A DNA stretch of 64,000 bases. Source: Hordeum vulgare subsp. vulgare (taxonomy: Eukaryota; Streptophyta; Magnoliopsida; Poales; Poaceae). The position numbers were made by a program, and so were the translations under genes. Where the stretch lies: the NCBI RefSeq assembly GCF_904849725.1, contig NC_058519.1, forward strand, positions 105,636,881 through 105,700,880. The letters are read 5' to 3'. The notes under the pieces are model-generated. The model saw only the letters and a program-made list of their open reading frames with translations. It did not search any database and was not told where the DNA came from. Numbering within the stretch: the stretch's first letter is position 1; every line of letters starts with the position of its first letter. This document shows positions 1-10,292 of the stretch, piece after piece.

Positions 1-382
1 GATGCTTGTCCAAGTAAGGGCTGTACCCAAGCGCCGGTCCACCCACATATCAAACTATCAAAGTAACGAACACAAATCATATGTACATCATGAAAACTAG
101 CATGACAGAAATTCCCGTGTGTCCCCGGGAGCGTTTTTCCTCCTATAAGATTTTGTCCAGGCTTGTCCCTTGCTACAAAAGGGATTGAGCCACTTTGCTG
201 CACCGTTGTTACTTTTGTTACTTGCTACTTGCTACGAATCATCTCACCACACAACCACTTGTTACCGATAATTTCAGTGCATGCAGATATTACCTTGCTG
301 AAAACCACTTATTAGATCCTTCTGCTCCTCGTTGGGTTCGACACTCTTACTTATCGAAAGGACTATGATAGATCCCCTATAC
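1..382 (+). repeat. A1 5' LTR, 3' portion
   Basis: The sequence matches the last part of the A2 LTRs (ending 30813 and 53663) and the A1 3' LTR (ending 27937). Shared text includes the CAAGCGCCGGTCCACCCAC block and the TCGACACTCTTACTTATCGAAAGG block. The terminal bases expected after CTATACTTG are missing because of the deletion described in the next entry. Confidence 0.9.
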
Positions 383-396
383 TTGTTGCCGGGGAG
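380..396 (+). other. A1 deletion scar across LTR end and primer-binding site
   Basis: In A2 the LTR end is followed by a short spacer and a tRNA-Asp type primer-binding site starting TGGCGCCGTTG. In A1, CTATACTTG joins directly to TTGCCGGGGAG, so the LTR terminus, spacer and first part of the site are gone. The join falls on a short TTG/TTG repeat. This points to a small microhomology deletion after insertion, which would by itself stop reverse transcription of this copy. Confidence 0.75.
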
Positions 397-471
397 TGAA
401 GAACCTTTGGAAAGTGGAATTTGGTAAGGAAACATTTATATAGTGGGCTGAAATTTACTGCCCTTGTCACT

Positions 472-1443
472 ATGGAAACTAATCCTTTGAGGGGCTTGTT
501 CGGGGTATCTTCACCTCGAACGAAAGCGCAAAGAGTTGCTCCTCAACCTGCTGCACGTACTGAAAATATTTGCTTTGAATTTCCTTCGGGTATGCTTGAG
601 AAACTACTGGCTAATCCTTTTACAGGAGATGGAACATCACATCCAGACTTGCATCTAATCTATGTAGATGAAGTTTGTGGTTTATTTAAGCTTGCATGTT
701 TGCCCGAGGATGAGGTCAAGAAGAAGGTCTTTCCCTTATCTTTGAGGGATAAGGCGTAGACATGGTATAGGCTATGTGATGATACAGGATCATGGAACCA
801 CAATCGGTTGAAATTGGAATTTGATCAAAAGTTTTATCCTATGCATTTAGTACATCGTGATCGGAATTATATTTACAATTTTTGGCCTCGTGACAGAGAA
901 AGCATCGCTCAAGCTTTGGTGAGGCTAAATCAATGTTATATTCATGCCCCAATCATGAGCTCTCGAGAGAAATTATCATTCAGAACTTCTATGCTCGGCT
1001 TTCTCATGATGATCGCACCATGCTTGACACTTCTTGTACCGGTTCTTTTATGAAGAGAGATATTGACTTCAAATGGCATTTATTGGAGAGAATTAAACGC
1101 AACTCTGAATTTTGGGAGCTTGAAGAAGGTAAGGAGTCAGGTATGAATTTCAAGTTTGATTGCGTTAAATCCTTTGTTGAAACAAATACCTTTAGTGATT
1201 TTAGCGCTAAGTATGGACCTGACTCTGAGATAGTAGCTTCATTTTTGTGAATCTTTTGCTGCTCATATTGATCTCCCCAAAGAGAAGTGGTTTAAATATC
1301 CTCCTCCTTTAGAAGTCAATGTAGTTAAACCCAATCCAGTTGAAGAGAAATTCATTGCCTATAATGATCCTATTGTCCCCAGTGCTTACATTGAGAAACC
1401 ACCTTTCCGTGTTAGGATAAAGTATCATTCTAAAGCTTCAACT
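472..1443 (+). pseudogene. gag: A1 gag (broken)
   Basis: This is the nucleocapsid/capsid precursor of the element, whose product would package its RNA in virus-like particles. The ATG at 472 is followed by a METNPLRGLFG start that matches A2 METVPLRSLFG at 30920. The capsid region includes SHPDLHLIYVDEVCGLFKLA and the FYPMHLVHRDRNYIYNFWPRD segment typical of the plant retrotransposon gag domain. Lesions visible by comparison with A2 are an in-frame TAG at 757-759, a frame change near 925-980 and a one-base insertion near 1243 that creates the stop at 1248-1250. The frame change near 925 is also present in A2 at the equivalent place. No zinc knuckle is visible, as is common in Athila-type gag. 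Confidence 0.85.
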
Positions 1444-2376
1444 GTGATACGTAGAGGCTACATTAGAACAACTACACCCTCTGAGAAAATTAGAGTTGAT
1501 CCTAGCATTGCTATTATGAAAGATCTCCTGTCCGACGATGTTGAGGGACATAATATTCACTTATGTGAAGATGTTGTTAGAATTGCTAAACCTCACGCTA
1601 GAGACAAACATAGGCCTGTTGTTGGCACGCCTGTTGTTTCTGTTAAGATAGGAGATCATTGCCATCATGGTTTATGTGACGTGGGTGCTAGTGTTAGTGC
1701 AATACCTCAATCCTTATATGATGAAATCAAAGATGAGATTGCACCTATTGAGATAGAACCTATTGATGTCACTATTCAGCTTGCCAATAGAGATACTATG
1801 TGCCCTGTGGGAATTGTTAGGGATGTTGAAGTCTTGTGTGGTAAAACAAAGTATCCTGTTGTTTTCCTTGTTCTTGCTACCACCCAAGATAGCTTTTGTG
1901 CCATCATATTTGGCAGACCCTTCCTCAATACCGTCAATGCTCATATTGACTGTGAGAAGCAAACTGTCACTGTTGGCTTTGAAGGTGTGTCACATGAGTT
2001 CAATTTCTCCAAGTTTGGTAGACAACCTCATGAAAAAGAGTTGCCTAGTGTGGATGAAACTATTGCCTTAGCTTCTATTGTCGTGCCTCCTACTGATCCC
2101 TTAGAGCAATACTTGCTTGAGCATGAAAATGATATGCATATGGATGAAAGGGATGAGATAGATAGAGTTGTCTTAGAACAATATCCTATCCTTAAGAATA
2201 AGTTGCATGTTGAACTGCTTGGGGATCCACCCCCACCAATGGGTGATCCTGTGTTCGAGCTTAAACAGTTGCCTGATACTCTTAAGTATGCTTATCTTGA
2301 TGAAAAAGAGATATATCCTGTTATAATTAGTGCTAGCCTCTCAGAGCATGAAGAAAAGAAGTTACTAAAAATCTGA
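1444..2376 (+). pseudogene. A1 gag C-terminus and aspartic protease (broken)
   Basis: This 310-codon open stretch carries the retroviral-type aspartic protease that would cut the polyprotein. The active-site region reads HGLCDVGASVSAIP, the Athila-type variant of the D-[ST]-G motif, with the partner flap/second motif ILGRPFLN-like FGRPFLNTVNAHIDC further on. It is followed by the linker DPLEQYLLEHENDMHMDERDEID and ELKQLPDTLKYAYLDEKEIYPVI that precedes RT. It matches A2 codons about 1900-2820 bases into its internal region. It ends at a TGA at 2374-2376 produced by a one-base deletion relative to A2. Confidence 0.85.
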
Positions 2377-3302
2377 GGAAGCACCGTGCTCCTATTGGAT
2401 ATACTCTTGATGATCTTAAGGGCATTAGTCCCACTCTATGCGAGCACAAGATTAGAACTGATCCTGATTCCAAACCAGTTGCTAATGATCAAAGGAGATT
2501 AAATCCCAAGATGAAAGAGGTAGTAAGAAAAGAAATACTAAAGCTCCTGGAAGCGCGTATTATCTATCATGTTGCTCATAGTGATAGGGTGAGTTCGGTG
2601 CATTGCATCCCTAAGAAGGGAGGCATTACCGTTGTCCCTAATGATAAGGATGAATTGATCCCACAGAGGATTATTACTAGCTATAGGATGGCGATCCATT
2701 TTAGGAAATTGAATAAGGCCACTAGGAAAGATCATTACCCTTTGCCTTTTATTGACCAAATGCTAGAAAGACTTTCTGAACACACACTTCTGCTTTCTAT
2801 ACGGTTATGATGGTTTCTCCCAAATACCTTTTGCACAATCTGATCAGGAGAAAACCACTTTCACCTGCCCTTTCGGTACCTTTGCCTATAGACGTATGCC
2901 TTTAGGCTTATGTAATGCACCTGTCACCTTTGAAAGATGTACGATGGCTATATTCTCTGACTTTTGTGAAAAGATTGTCGAGGTTTTCATGGATGACTTC
3001 TGCGTTTACGGGTCTTCTTTTGATGATTGCCTCAGCAACCTTGATCGAGTCTTGCAGAGATGTAAGGACACCAATCTTGTCTTGAATTGGGAGAAGTGCC
3101 ACTTTATGGTTAATGAAAGCATCGTCTTAGGACATAAAATTTCTGAAAGAGGTATTGAAGTCGATAAGGCTAAGGTTGATGCAATCGAGAAAATGCCATA
3201 CCCACAGATATCAAAGGTATAAGAAGTTTCCTTGGTCATGCTGGTTCCTATAGAAGGTTCATTAAAGACTTCTCTAAGATTTCTAGGCCTCTTACCAATC
3301 TC
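2377..3302 (+). pseudogene. pol: A1 reverse transcriptase (broken)
   Basis: RNA-dependent DNA polymerase segment. Recognisable blocks are the N-terminal MKEVVRKEILKLLEARIIYHVAHSD, the PKKGG loop, the YRMAIHFRKLNKATRKDHYPLPFIDQMLERL block, and the catalytic VFMDDF at about 2983-3000, where the usual Y is M as in the whole family. Compared with A2 there is a two-base deletion near 2785 that ends the frame at 2808-2810 and a one-base deletion near 3207 that ends it at 3220-3222. The block equivalent to the FLDGYSGFSQIP stretch is therefore out of frame. A1 retains the HFMVNESIVLGHK segment that A2 has lost. Confidence 0.85.
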
Positions 3303-5246
3303 TTGCAAAAGGACATTCCTTTTGTTTTTGACGATTATTGTGAGGAAGCTTTCGAAATACTTAAGAAGGCCTTGATAACCGCACCTATTGTTCAACCACC
3401 TGATTGGAACTTACCTTTTGAAATCATGTGTGATGCTAGTGATTATGCTGTTGGTGCTGTCCTAGGGCAGAGAGTTGATAAGAAGTTGAATGTTATTCAC
3501 TATGCGAGTAAAACTCTAGACAATGCCCAAAGAAACTATGCTACTATGGAAAAGGAATTTTTAGCAGTCGTGTTTGCATGTGAAAAGTTCAGGTCTTACA
3601 TAGTTGATTCCAAAGTCACTATTCACACTGATCATGCTGCTATTAAGTACCTCATGGAGAAGAAAGACGCTAAACCTAGACTTATCAGATGGGTTCTCTT
3701 GCTACAAGAGTTTGATTTGCATGTTGTCGACAGGAAGGGTGTTGATAACCCCGTAGCAGATAACTTGTCTAGGTTAGAGAATGTTCTTGATGACCCACAA
3801 CCTATTGATGATAGCTTTCCCGATGAGCAATTGAATATCATCAATGCTTCACGTAGTGCACCGTGGTATGCTGATTATGCAAACTATATTGTTGCCAAAT
3901 ATATACCACCTAGTTTCACATACCAGCAAAATAAGAATTTCTTCTTTGACTTGAGATATTACTTTTGGGATGATCCTCACCTTTATAAGGAAGGAGTAGA
4001 TGGTGTTATTAGATGTAGTGTACCTGAACATGAATAGGGACAGATCCTACAGAAGTGTCACTCCGAGGCCTACGGAGGACACCATGCGGGAGATAGAACT
4101 GCACACAAGGTATTGCAATCAGGTTTCTATTGGCCCACTCTCTTCAAGGATGCCCGTAAGTTTGTCCTGTCTTGCGACGAATGTCAAAGAATAGGTAATA
4201 TCGGTAAACGTCAGGAAATGCCTATGAACTATTCACTTGTCATTGAACCATTTGATGTTTGGGGCTTTGATTATATGGGACCTTTTCCAAAATCCAACGG
4301 GTATACTCATATCCTAGTTGCTGTTGATTACGTCACTAAGTGGGTAGAAGCTATCCACACTAGTAGTGCTGATCACAACACCTCCATCAGGATGCTTAAA
4401 GAAGTTATTTTCCCTAGATTTGGAGTCCCTATATATCTAATGACCGACGGTGGTTCACACTTCATTCATGGTGCTTTCCGTGAAACTCTTGCTAAGCACG
4501 ATGTCAACCATAGAATTGCGTCTCCCTATCACTCTCAGTCCAGTGGTCAAGTAGAGCTAAGCAATAGAGAGATTAAACTAATTCTGCAAAAGACTGTCAA
4601 CAGGTCTAGAAAGACTTGGTCTAAGAAGCTCGATGATGCATTGTGGGCTTATAGAACTGCCTATAATAATCCCATGGGCATGTCTCCGTACAAAAAGGTG
4701 TACGGTAAAGCATGTCATTTACCTCTTGAGCTAGAGCATAAAGCTTATTGGGCAATCAAAGAGCTCAACTTTGATTTCAAACTTGCTGGTGAGAAGAGGT
4801 TATTTGACATTAGCTCGCTTGATGAATGGAGAGCTCAGGCATATGAAAATGTCAAGTTATTCAAAGAAAAGGTTAAGAGGTGGCATGATAAAAGGATACA
4901 AAAGCGTGAGTTCAATGTAGGTGATTATGTCTTGCTATATAATTCTCCTTTATGATTTTTTGCAGGCAAGCTTCTCTCTAAATGGGAAGGTCCTTACATT
5001 GTTGAGGAAGTATATCGTTCCGGTGCTATCAAGATCAACAACACGGAAGGTAATTGTTCGAGAGTGGTAAATGGACAGAGAATCAAGCATTATATCTCAG
5101 GTAATCCCATAAATGTTGAAAGCAATATTATCAATACCATAACTCTGGAAGAATACCTAAGGGATATTTATCAGCCTGTTTTAGACTCCGAAAACGAAGA
5201 GGTGTGTGATTCGGTAAGAAAACAGACTCCAAAACTTTTCCAGTAG
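3303..5246 (+). pseudogene. pol: A1 RNase H and integrase (broken)
   Basis: The frame first reads RNase H ([14 protein letters not shown], then [35 protein letters not shown], then DNLSRLEN). Integrase follows: the zinc-binding H-H-C-C end with [13 protein letters not shown], the catalytic core with first Asp in FDYMGPF, second Asp in LMTDGGSHF and the Glu in [11 protein letters not shown]. The GPY/F-like tail KWEGPYIVEEVYRSGAIKI comes last. All three catalytic acids are present. Two in-frame stops interrupt it, TAG at 4035-4037 and TGA at 4953-4955, and the natural stop is TAG at 5244-5246. Upstream RT is in other frames because of the deletions already noted. Confidence 0.88.
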
Positions 5247-5520
5247 GAACTTTTCTCCGTTTCGGAATTTTTGAAAAAATAGAAAAAATGGAAGTAGTCC
5301 GGCAAGCGCACGAGGAGGCGACAAGCCTGCCAGGCGCGGGCCCACCCCCTGGCCGCGCCTGGGGGGCTTGTGGCCACCTCGTGTGCTTCCCGGACTCCGT
5401 TTTATTGCGGAGTACTCCTTCTGGTCGGAAAAAAATCATTATATATATTCTCTCGTAAGGTCTGACCCTCGTATCACGCAGATTTCCTCTGTTTTCGTTT
5501 CGAGCCTGTTTCTTTGGCAG
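5247..5520 (+). promoter_or_regulatory. A1 internal LTR-like module with strong hairpin before the extra ORF
   Basis: Between the integrase stop and the small 3' ORF lies a block resembling the family's own LTR: GGAATTTTTGAAAAAATA, then a GC-rich inverted repeat, then GGAAAAAAATCA. The inverted repeat runs about 5308-5386. Its outer arms are GCACGAGG and CCTCGTGTGC, its middle arms ACAAGCC and GGCTTGT, and its inner arms CCAGGCGCGG and CCGCGCCTGG. A2 has the same arrangement at 49986-50066 with a different but still pairing inner stem. Function is unknown; an internal promoter, splice control or RNA packaging element are all possible. Confidence 0.6.
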
Positions 5521-6054
5521 ATCTTGATTGCTACAACATCCCCAAAAGCTTCGAAGGACAAGATCTTCGAGAAGGTCATCAATCCCTACCTCATGGGAGT
5601 GCTGCAACACCCTCAATCTATCAAGATGCGTGAGGGGATGTTGCACATCCGTGATGTTGAGGGGCCTAAGAAGACTGGAAGCATGGAGGCGAGGCTCGAA
5701 GCAGTGGAGCAAGAGGTCTTCAAGTGCCAAGGGATGGTGGAGCGTGGACTCAACGCCAACCACATGATGATCACGGAGTTCACCACCAAGCACAAGATCG
5801 ATGCCAATGACATCGGGAAGCACCTCTCCAGGCTCTATGATAGAAGTGATCACCTCCAAGCCGAGATCTGTGACCTGTAGAACCAAAACTGTGAATATGA
5901 GTATAGATTTAAATCAATACGGTTGGCTGCAGATTTGAGGATTCCGGAGACTCGGTCATCTTTCCATGATGGAGCACCTATGCCTTGGAAGACGGAGGAT
6001 CAAGGCCATGTTGCAACAACTCCACCACCATCACCGCCAAAGGAAGACAACTGA
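5521..6054 (+). pseudogene. A1 small accessory 3' ORF, coiled-coil-like (broken)
   Basis: An open frame between integrase and the 3' non-coding region ends with TTPPPSPPKEDN and TGA at 6052-6054. The middle part (MEARLEAVEQEVFKCQGMVERGLNANHMMITEF, then HLSRLYDRSDHLQAEICDL) has heptad-like hydrophobic spacing and would favour a coiled coil. An in-frame TAG at 5878-5880 interrupts it and no convincing ATG starts it. The upstream GTTTCGAGCCTGTT...GGCAG could be a splice acceptor. A2 has an ORF in the same place with the same C-terminal PPPSPPKED but an unrelated body. Position matches the env-like slot of Athila elements; I see no membrane segment, so the role is unknown. Confidence 0.6.
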
Positions 6055-6087
6055 GCATGGGTATGGGAAATCCACTTTGCTTATGCC

Positions 6088-6101
6088 AAGCTTGCGGGAG
6101 T
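6088..6101 (+). other. A1 internal polypurine-tract-like motif
   Basis: AAGCTTGCGGGAGT differs by one base from the true 3' polypurine tract at 7577-7590. It sits 34 bases after the small ORF stop. The equivalent motif is exact in A2 (50641-50654) and B (22923-22936). Confidence 0.65.
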
Positions 6102-7576
6102 TGCCCCGGTATCGTATCACCATCACATCTTTTTCCTTTACCTTCGTTTTAGTTTGTTCCTTTTCAGTTTTATCTTTCTCTAGTAGATTAAAGGTCTTAG
6201 TGTTTTAGGCTTGAGTTTTGCTTTGTGTCACCCCCGATGTATTCGAGATCGTGAGCCATATAATAAAGAGTGTCTTAGTTAAGGGCTTTGCCTCTTTCCA
6301 TGATCAAAAGATTGAGAAAAGAACAAAAGCTTGAAAGATCATGCAATGATCTTATGGGAAATGATGGCTTCACATATAAAAAGAATGTTGATTGAAACTT
6401 GTTGAGGGTACACAAACGTAGACCTTGGTCATTGCTGCAATTAATTGGAAGTGATAAAGAAGGAGAGGTTCACATATAAATATATCATCTTTGACACCAT
6501 CTATGATTGTGAACACTCACTAAACGATTGCATGCTTAGAAGCAGATGTTGGACAAGGAAGACAACATAATGAATTGTGTTTGCTTGGTTCCGAACAATG
6601 TTATATGACTAGAGATCCCTTAGCATGTGACGATTGGTTCCACCTCATATTAGCCAATACTCCCGCACCAAGTAGAGATACTACTTGTGCATCCAAAAAC
6701 CTTCAACCCAGCTTTTCCATGAGAGTCCACCATGCCTACCTATGGATTTAATAAGATCCCTCAAGTAAGTTGTCATCGGTGCAAGCAATAAAAATTGCTC
6801 TCTAATATGTATGATCTATTAGTGTGTGGAAAATAAGCTTTGTACGAACCTGTGATGAGGAAGACATAAAAGCTACGGACTGCATAATAAAGCTCTTTAT
6901 CACAGGAGGCAATATAAAGTGACGTTCCTCCACACTAAGAGGACACACATCCAAACCTCAAAAGCGCATGACAACCTCTGCTTCCCTCTGCGAAGGGCCT
7001 ATCTTGTACCTTTACTTTTTGCCCTTGAAAGAGTCATGGTGATCTTCACCAATTCCTTATTTCGCCTTTATCTTGGCAAACGTCATATACTAGGGAAAGA
7101 TCTATATTCATATGACAACTTGAAGGTAAGAATTCATGAATTATTATTGTTGACATTACCCTTGAGGTAAATGGTTGGGGGGCGAAACTATAAGCCCCTA
7201 TCTTTCTCTGTGTCCAACTGAAACTTTGATCTCATGAGTACCACGTGAGTTGTAGCAATTGTAGAGAACGAAAAGATGATTGAGTATGTGGATTTGCTTT
7301 ACAAGCTCTTATTTGACTCTTTGTGATGTTGTGTAAAATTGCAATTGCTTCAATGACTAAAGGCTATCGGTTGTTAATTCTCGGTAAGGTTCTTGATCCA
7401 TGTTTTACGTTGTGAAGGAATTGTCACTTTAGCATAAGAGTTGATATGATGGTATTGCTATTCTGATCATGATCATGATGCCTGCATGTTCGTATCTTGT
7501 TTTGTCGACACCTCTCTCCGTAAACATGTGGGCATATTTATTGAGCTCCGCTTTCGCTTGAGGACAAGCGAGGTCT
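6102..7576 (+). other. A1 3' untranslated region
   Basis: About 1.5 kb without coding potential, colinear with 50655-52130 of A2. It holds AT-rich text and scattered short open frames that are not conserved as proteins between the two copies. Confidence 0.7.
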
Positions 7577-7590
7577 AAGCTTGGGGGAGT
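7577..7590 (+). other. A1 polypurine tract
   Basis: AAGCTTGGGGGAGT lies immediately before the 3' LTR start TGATACG at 7591. This is the expected primer site for plus-strand DNA synthesis and is identical in A2. Confidence 0.85.
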
Positions 7591-7629
7591 TGATACGTCC
7601 ATTTTGCATCATGCTTTCATGTTGATATT
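7591..7629 (+). repeat. A1 3' LTR, first 39 bases (split by B)
   Basis: TGATACGTCCATTTTGCATC and the following bases match the A2 LTR starts at 28931 and 52145. The LTR resumes at 26468 after element B. Confidence 0.93.
7625..7629. repeat. Target-site duplication of B, left copy (ATATT)
   Basis: ATATT immediately precedes B and recurs at 26463-26467 immediately after it. Confidence 0.93.
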
Positions 7630-8419
7630 TGATACGTCTCCGCCGTATGTACTTTTCCGAACTCTTTTGCCCTTGTTTTGGACTCTAACTTGCATGATTT
7701 GAATGGAACTAACCCGGACTGACGCTGTTTTCAGCAGAATTGCCATGGTGTTGTTTTTGTGCAGAAATAAAAGTTCTCGGAATGTCCTGAAAATTTACGG
7801 ATATTTTTTCTGGAATAAAAGAAAAATACCTGCGCAAAGATACACCGGAGGGGGCGTGCTAGTGGGCCACAAGCCCACAGGCCGCGACCACCCCCTATGG
7901 CTGCGCCATGCAAGCTTGTGGGGCCCACGTGGCACCACCGCCCCCAATCTCAGCTCTATATCTTCCGTTTTGCCTGGAAAAAAATCAAAGAGAATATTTC
8001 CTCGCGTTTTGCGATACGGAGGTGCCGCCACATCCTGTTCTTCATCTGGAGGGCAGATCTGGAGTCTGTTTCGGGCTCCGGAGAGGGGATATCGTCGCCA
8101 TCGTCATCATCAACCTTTCTCCATCGACAATTCCATGATGCTCTTCACCGTTCGTGAGTAATCTCATCGTAGGCTTGCTGGACGGTGATGAGTTGGATGA
8201 GATCTATCATGTAACCGAGTTAGTTTTTGACGGGGATTGATCCCTAGTATCCACTATGTTCTAGATTGATGTTGCTACTACTTGGCTATGCTTAATGCTT
8301 GTCACTAGGGCCCGAGTGCCATGATTTCAGATCTGAACCTATTATGTTGTCACCAATATATGTGTGTTTTAGATCCTATCTTGCAAGTTGTAGTCCCCTA
8401 CTATGTGTTATGACCCGGT
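7630..8419 (+). repeat. B 5' LTR, left part
   Basis: Matches 24853-25642 of the B 3' LTR. It includes the hairpin GGGCCACAAGCC...GCTTGTGGGGCCC at about 7864-7925 and a TATA-like CTCTATATC near 7953. It is interrupted at 8420 by the Angela-type element. The missing remainder resumes at 17341. Confidence 0.92.
8415..8419. repeat. Target-site duplication of Angela, left copy (CCGGT)
   Basis: CCGGT pairs with CCGGC at 17336-17340. The uninterrupted B 3' LTR has CCGGC at this site, so the left copy carries one substitution. Confidence 0.85.
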
Positions 8420-10240
8420 TGTTGGGGAACGTCGCATGGGAAACAAAAAATTTCCTACGCGCACGAAGACCTATCATGGTGATGTCCATCTACGAGAGGG
8501 GATGTGTGGTCTAGGTACCCTTGTAGACCGTACAGCAGAAGCGTTAGTGAACGCGGTTGATGTAGTGGAACGTCCTCACGTCCCTCGATCCGCACCGCGA
8601 ACTATCCCGCGATCAGTCCCACGATCTAGTGCCGAACGGACGGCACCTCCGCGTTCAACACACGTACAACTCGACGATGATCTTGGCCTTCTTGATCCAG
8701 CAAGAGAGACGGAGAGGTAGAAGAGTTCTCCGGCAGCGTGACGGCACTCCGGAGGTTGGTGATGATCTTGTCTCAGCAGGGCTCCGCCCGAGCTCCGCAG
8801 AAACGCGATCTAGAGGTAAAACCGTGGAGATATGTGGTCGGGCTGCCGTGGCAAAGTTGTCTCAAATCAGCCCTAAAACCCCACTATATATAGGAGGGAG
8901 GGAGGGGGCCTTGCCTTGGGGTCCAAGGACTCCCAAGGGGGTCGGCTGAGCCAAGGGGGGAAGATCTCCCCCCAAACCGAGTCCTACTTGGTTTGGAAGG
9001 TGGAGTCCTTCTTCCCTTTCCCACCTCCTCCTTTTTTTTTCTTTTTCTCTTTGATTTTTCTTCCAATGCACATATGGCTCTTTTGGGCTGTCCCACCAGC
9101 CCACTAAGGGCTGGTGCGGCACCCCCAATGCCTATGGGCTTCCCCGGGGTGGGTTGCCCCCCCGGTGAACTCCCGGAACCCATTCGTCATTCCCGGTACA
9201 TTCCCGGTAACTCCGAAAACCTTCCGGTAATCAAATGAGGTCATCCTATATATCAATCTTCGTTTCCGGACCATTCCGGAAACCCTCATGACGTCCGTGA
9301 TCTCATCCGGGACTCTGAACAACATTCGGTAACCAACCATATAACTCAAATACGCATAAAACAACGTCGAACCTTAAGTGTGCAAAGCCTACGGGTTCGA
9401 GAACTATGTAGACATGACCCGAGAGACTCCTCGGTCAATATCCAAAATAGCGGGACCTGGATGCCCATATTGGATCCTACATATTCTATGAAGATTTTAT
9501 CGTTTGAACCTCGGTGCCAAGGATTCATATAATCCCGTATGTCATTCCCTTTGTCCTTCGGTATGTTACTTGCCCGAGATTCGATCGTCAGTATCCGTAT
9601 ACCTATTTCAATCTCGTTTACCGGCAAGTCTCTTTACTCGTTCCGTAATACAAGATGCCGCAACTTACACTAAGTCACATTGCTTGCAAGGCTTGTGTGT
9701 GATGTTGTATTACCGAGTGGGCCCCGAGATACCTCTCCGTCACACGGAGTGACAAATCCCAGTCTTGATCCATACTAACTCAACGAACACCTTCGGAGAT
9801 ACCTATAGAGCATCTTTATAGTCACCCAGTTACGTTGCGACGTTTGATACACACAAAGTATTCCTCCGGTGTTAGTGAGTTATATGATCTCATGGTCATA
9901 GGAACAAATACTTGACACGAAGAAAACAGTAGCAATAAAATGACACGATCAACATGCTACGTCTATTAGTTTGGGTCTAGTCCATCACGTGATTCTCCCA
10001 ATAACGTGATCCAGTTATCAAGCAACAACACCTTGTTCATAATCAGAAGACACTGACTATCGTTGATCAACTGGCTAGCCAACTAGAGGCTTGCTAGGGA
10101 CAGTGTTTTGTCTATGTATCCACAAATGTATATAAGTCTTCATTCAATACAATTATAGCATGGATAATAAACGATTATCTTGATACATGAATTATAATAA
10201 TAATTATATTTATTATTGCCTCTAGGGCATAATTCCAACA
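8420..10240 (-). repeat. Angela 3' LTR
   Basis: Matches 15529-17335 and carries the same TATA-type CTATATATAG at 8883-8892. Short open frames inside it are repeated in the other LTR and are not genes. Confidence 0.95.
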
Positions 10241-10252
10241 TTCTCCCACTTG
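10241..10252 (-). other. Angela polypurine tract
   Basis: Read on the minus strand, CAAGTGGGAGAA abuts the 3' LTR start TGTTGG. This is the usual Angela/BARE arrangement. Confidence 0.85.
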
Positions 10253-10292
10253 CACTAGAGTCAATAATCTAGCCCTCACATCATCATGCTAA

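Noticed and set aside
5131..5886. 251-codon minus-strand frame across the end of A1 integrase and the small ORF
   Set aside because: It spans the hairpin and two unrelated plus-strand features, and the A2 homologous region lacks it.
8403..9752. Open frames within the Angela LTR on both strands, repeated at 15383-16847
   Set aside because: They are LTR sequence; frames are not conserved between LTRs and run across promoter and leader.
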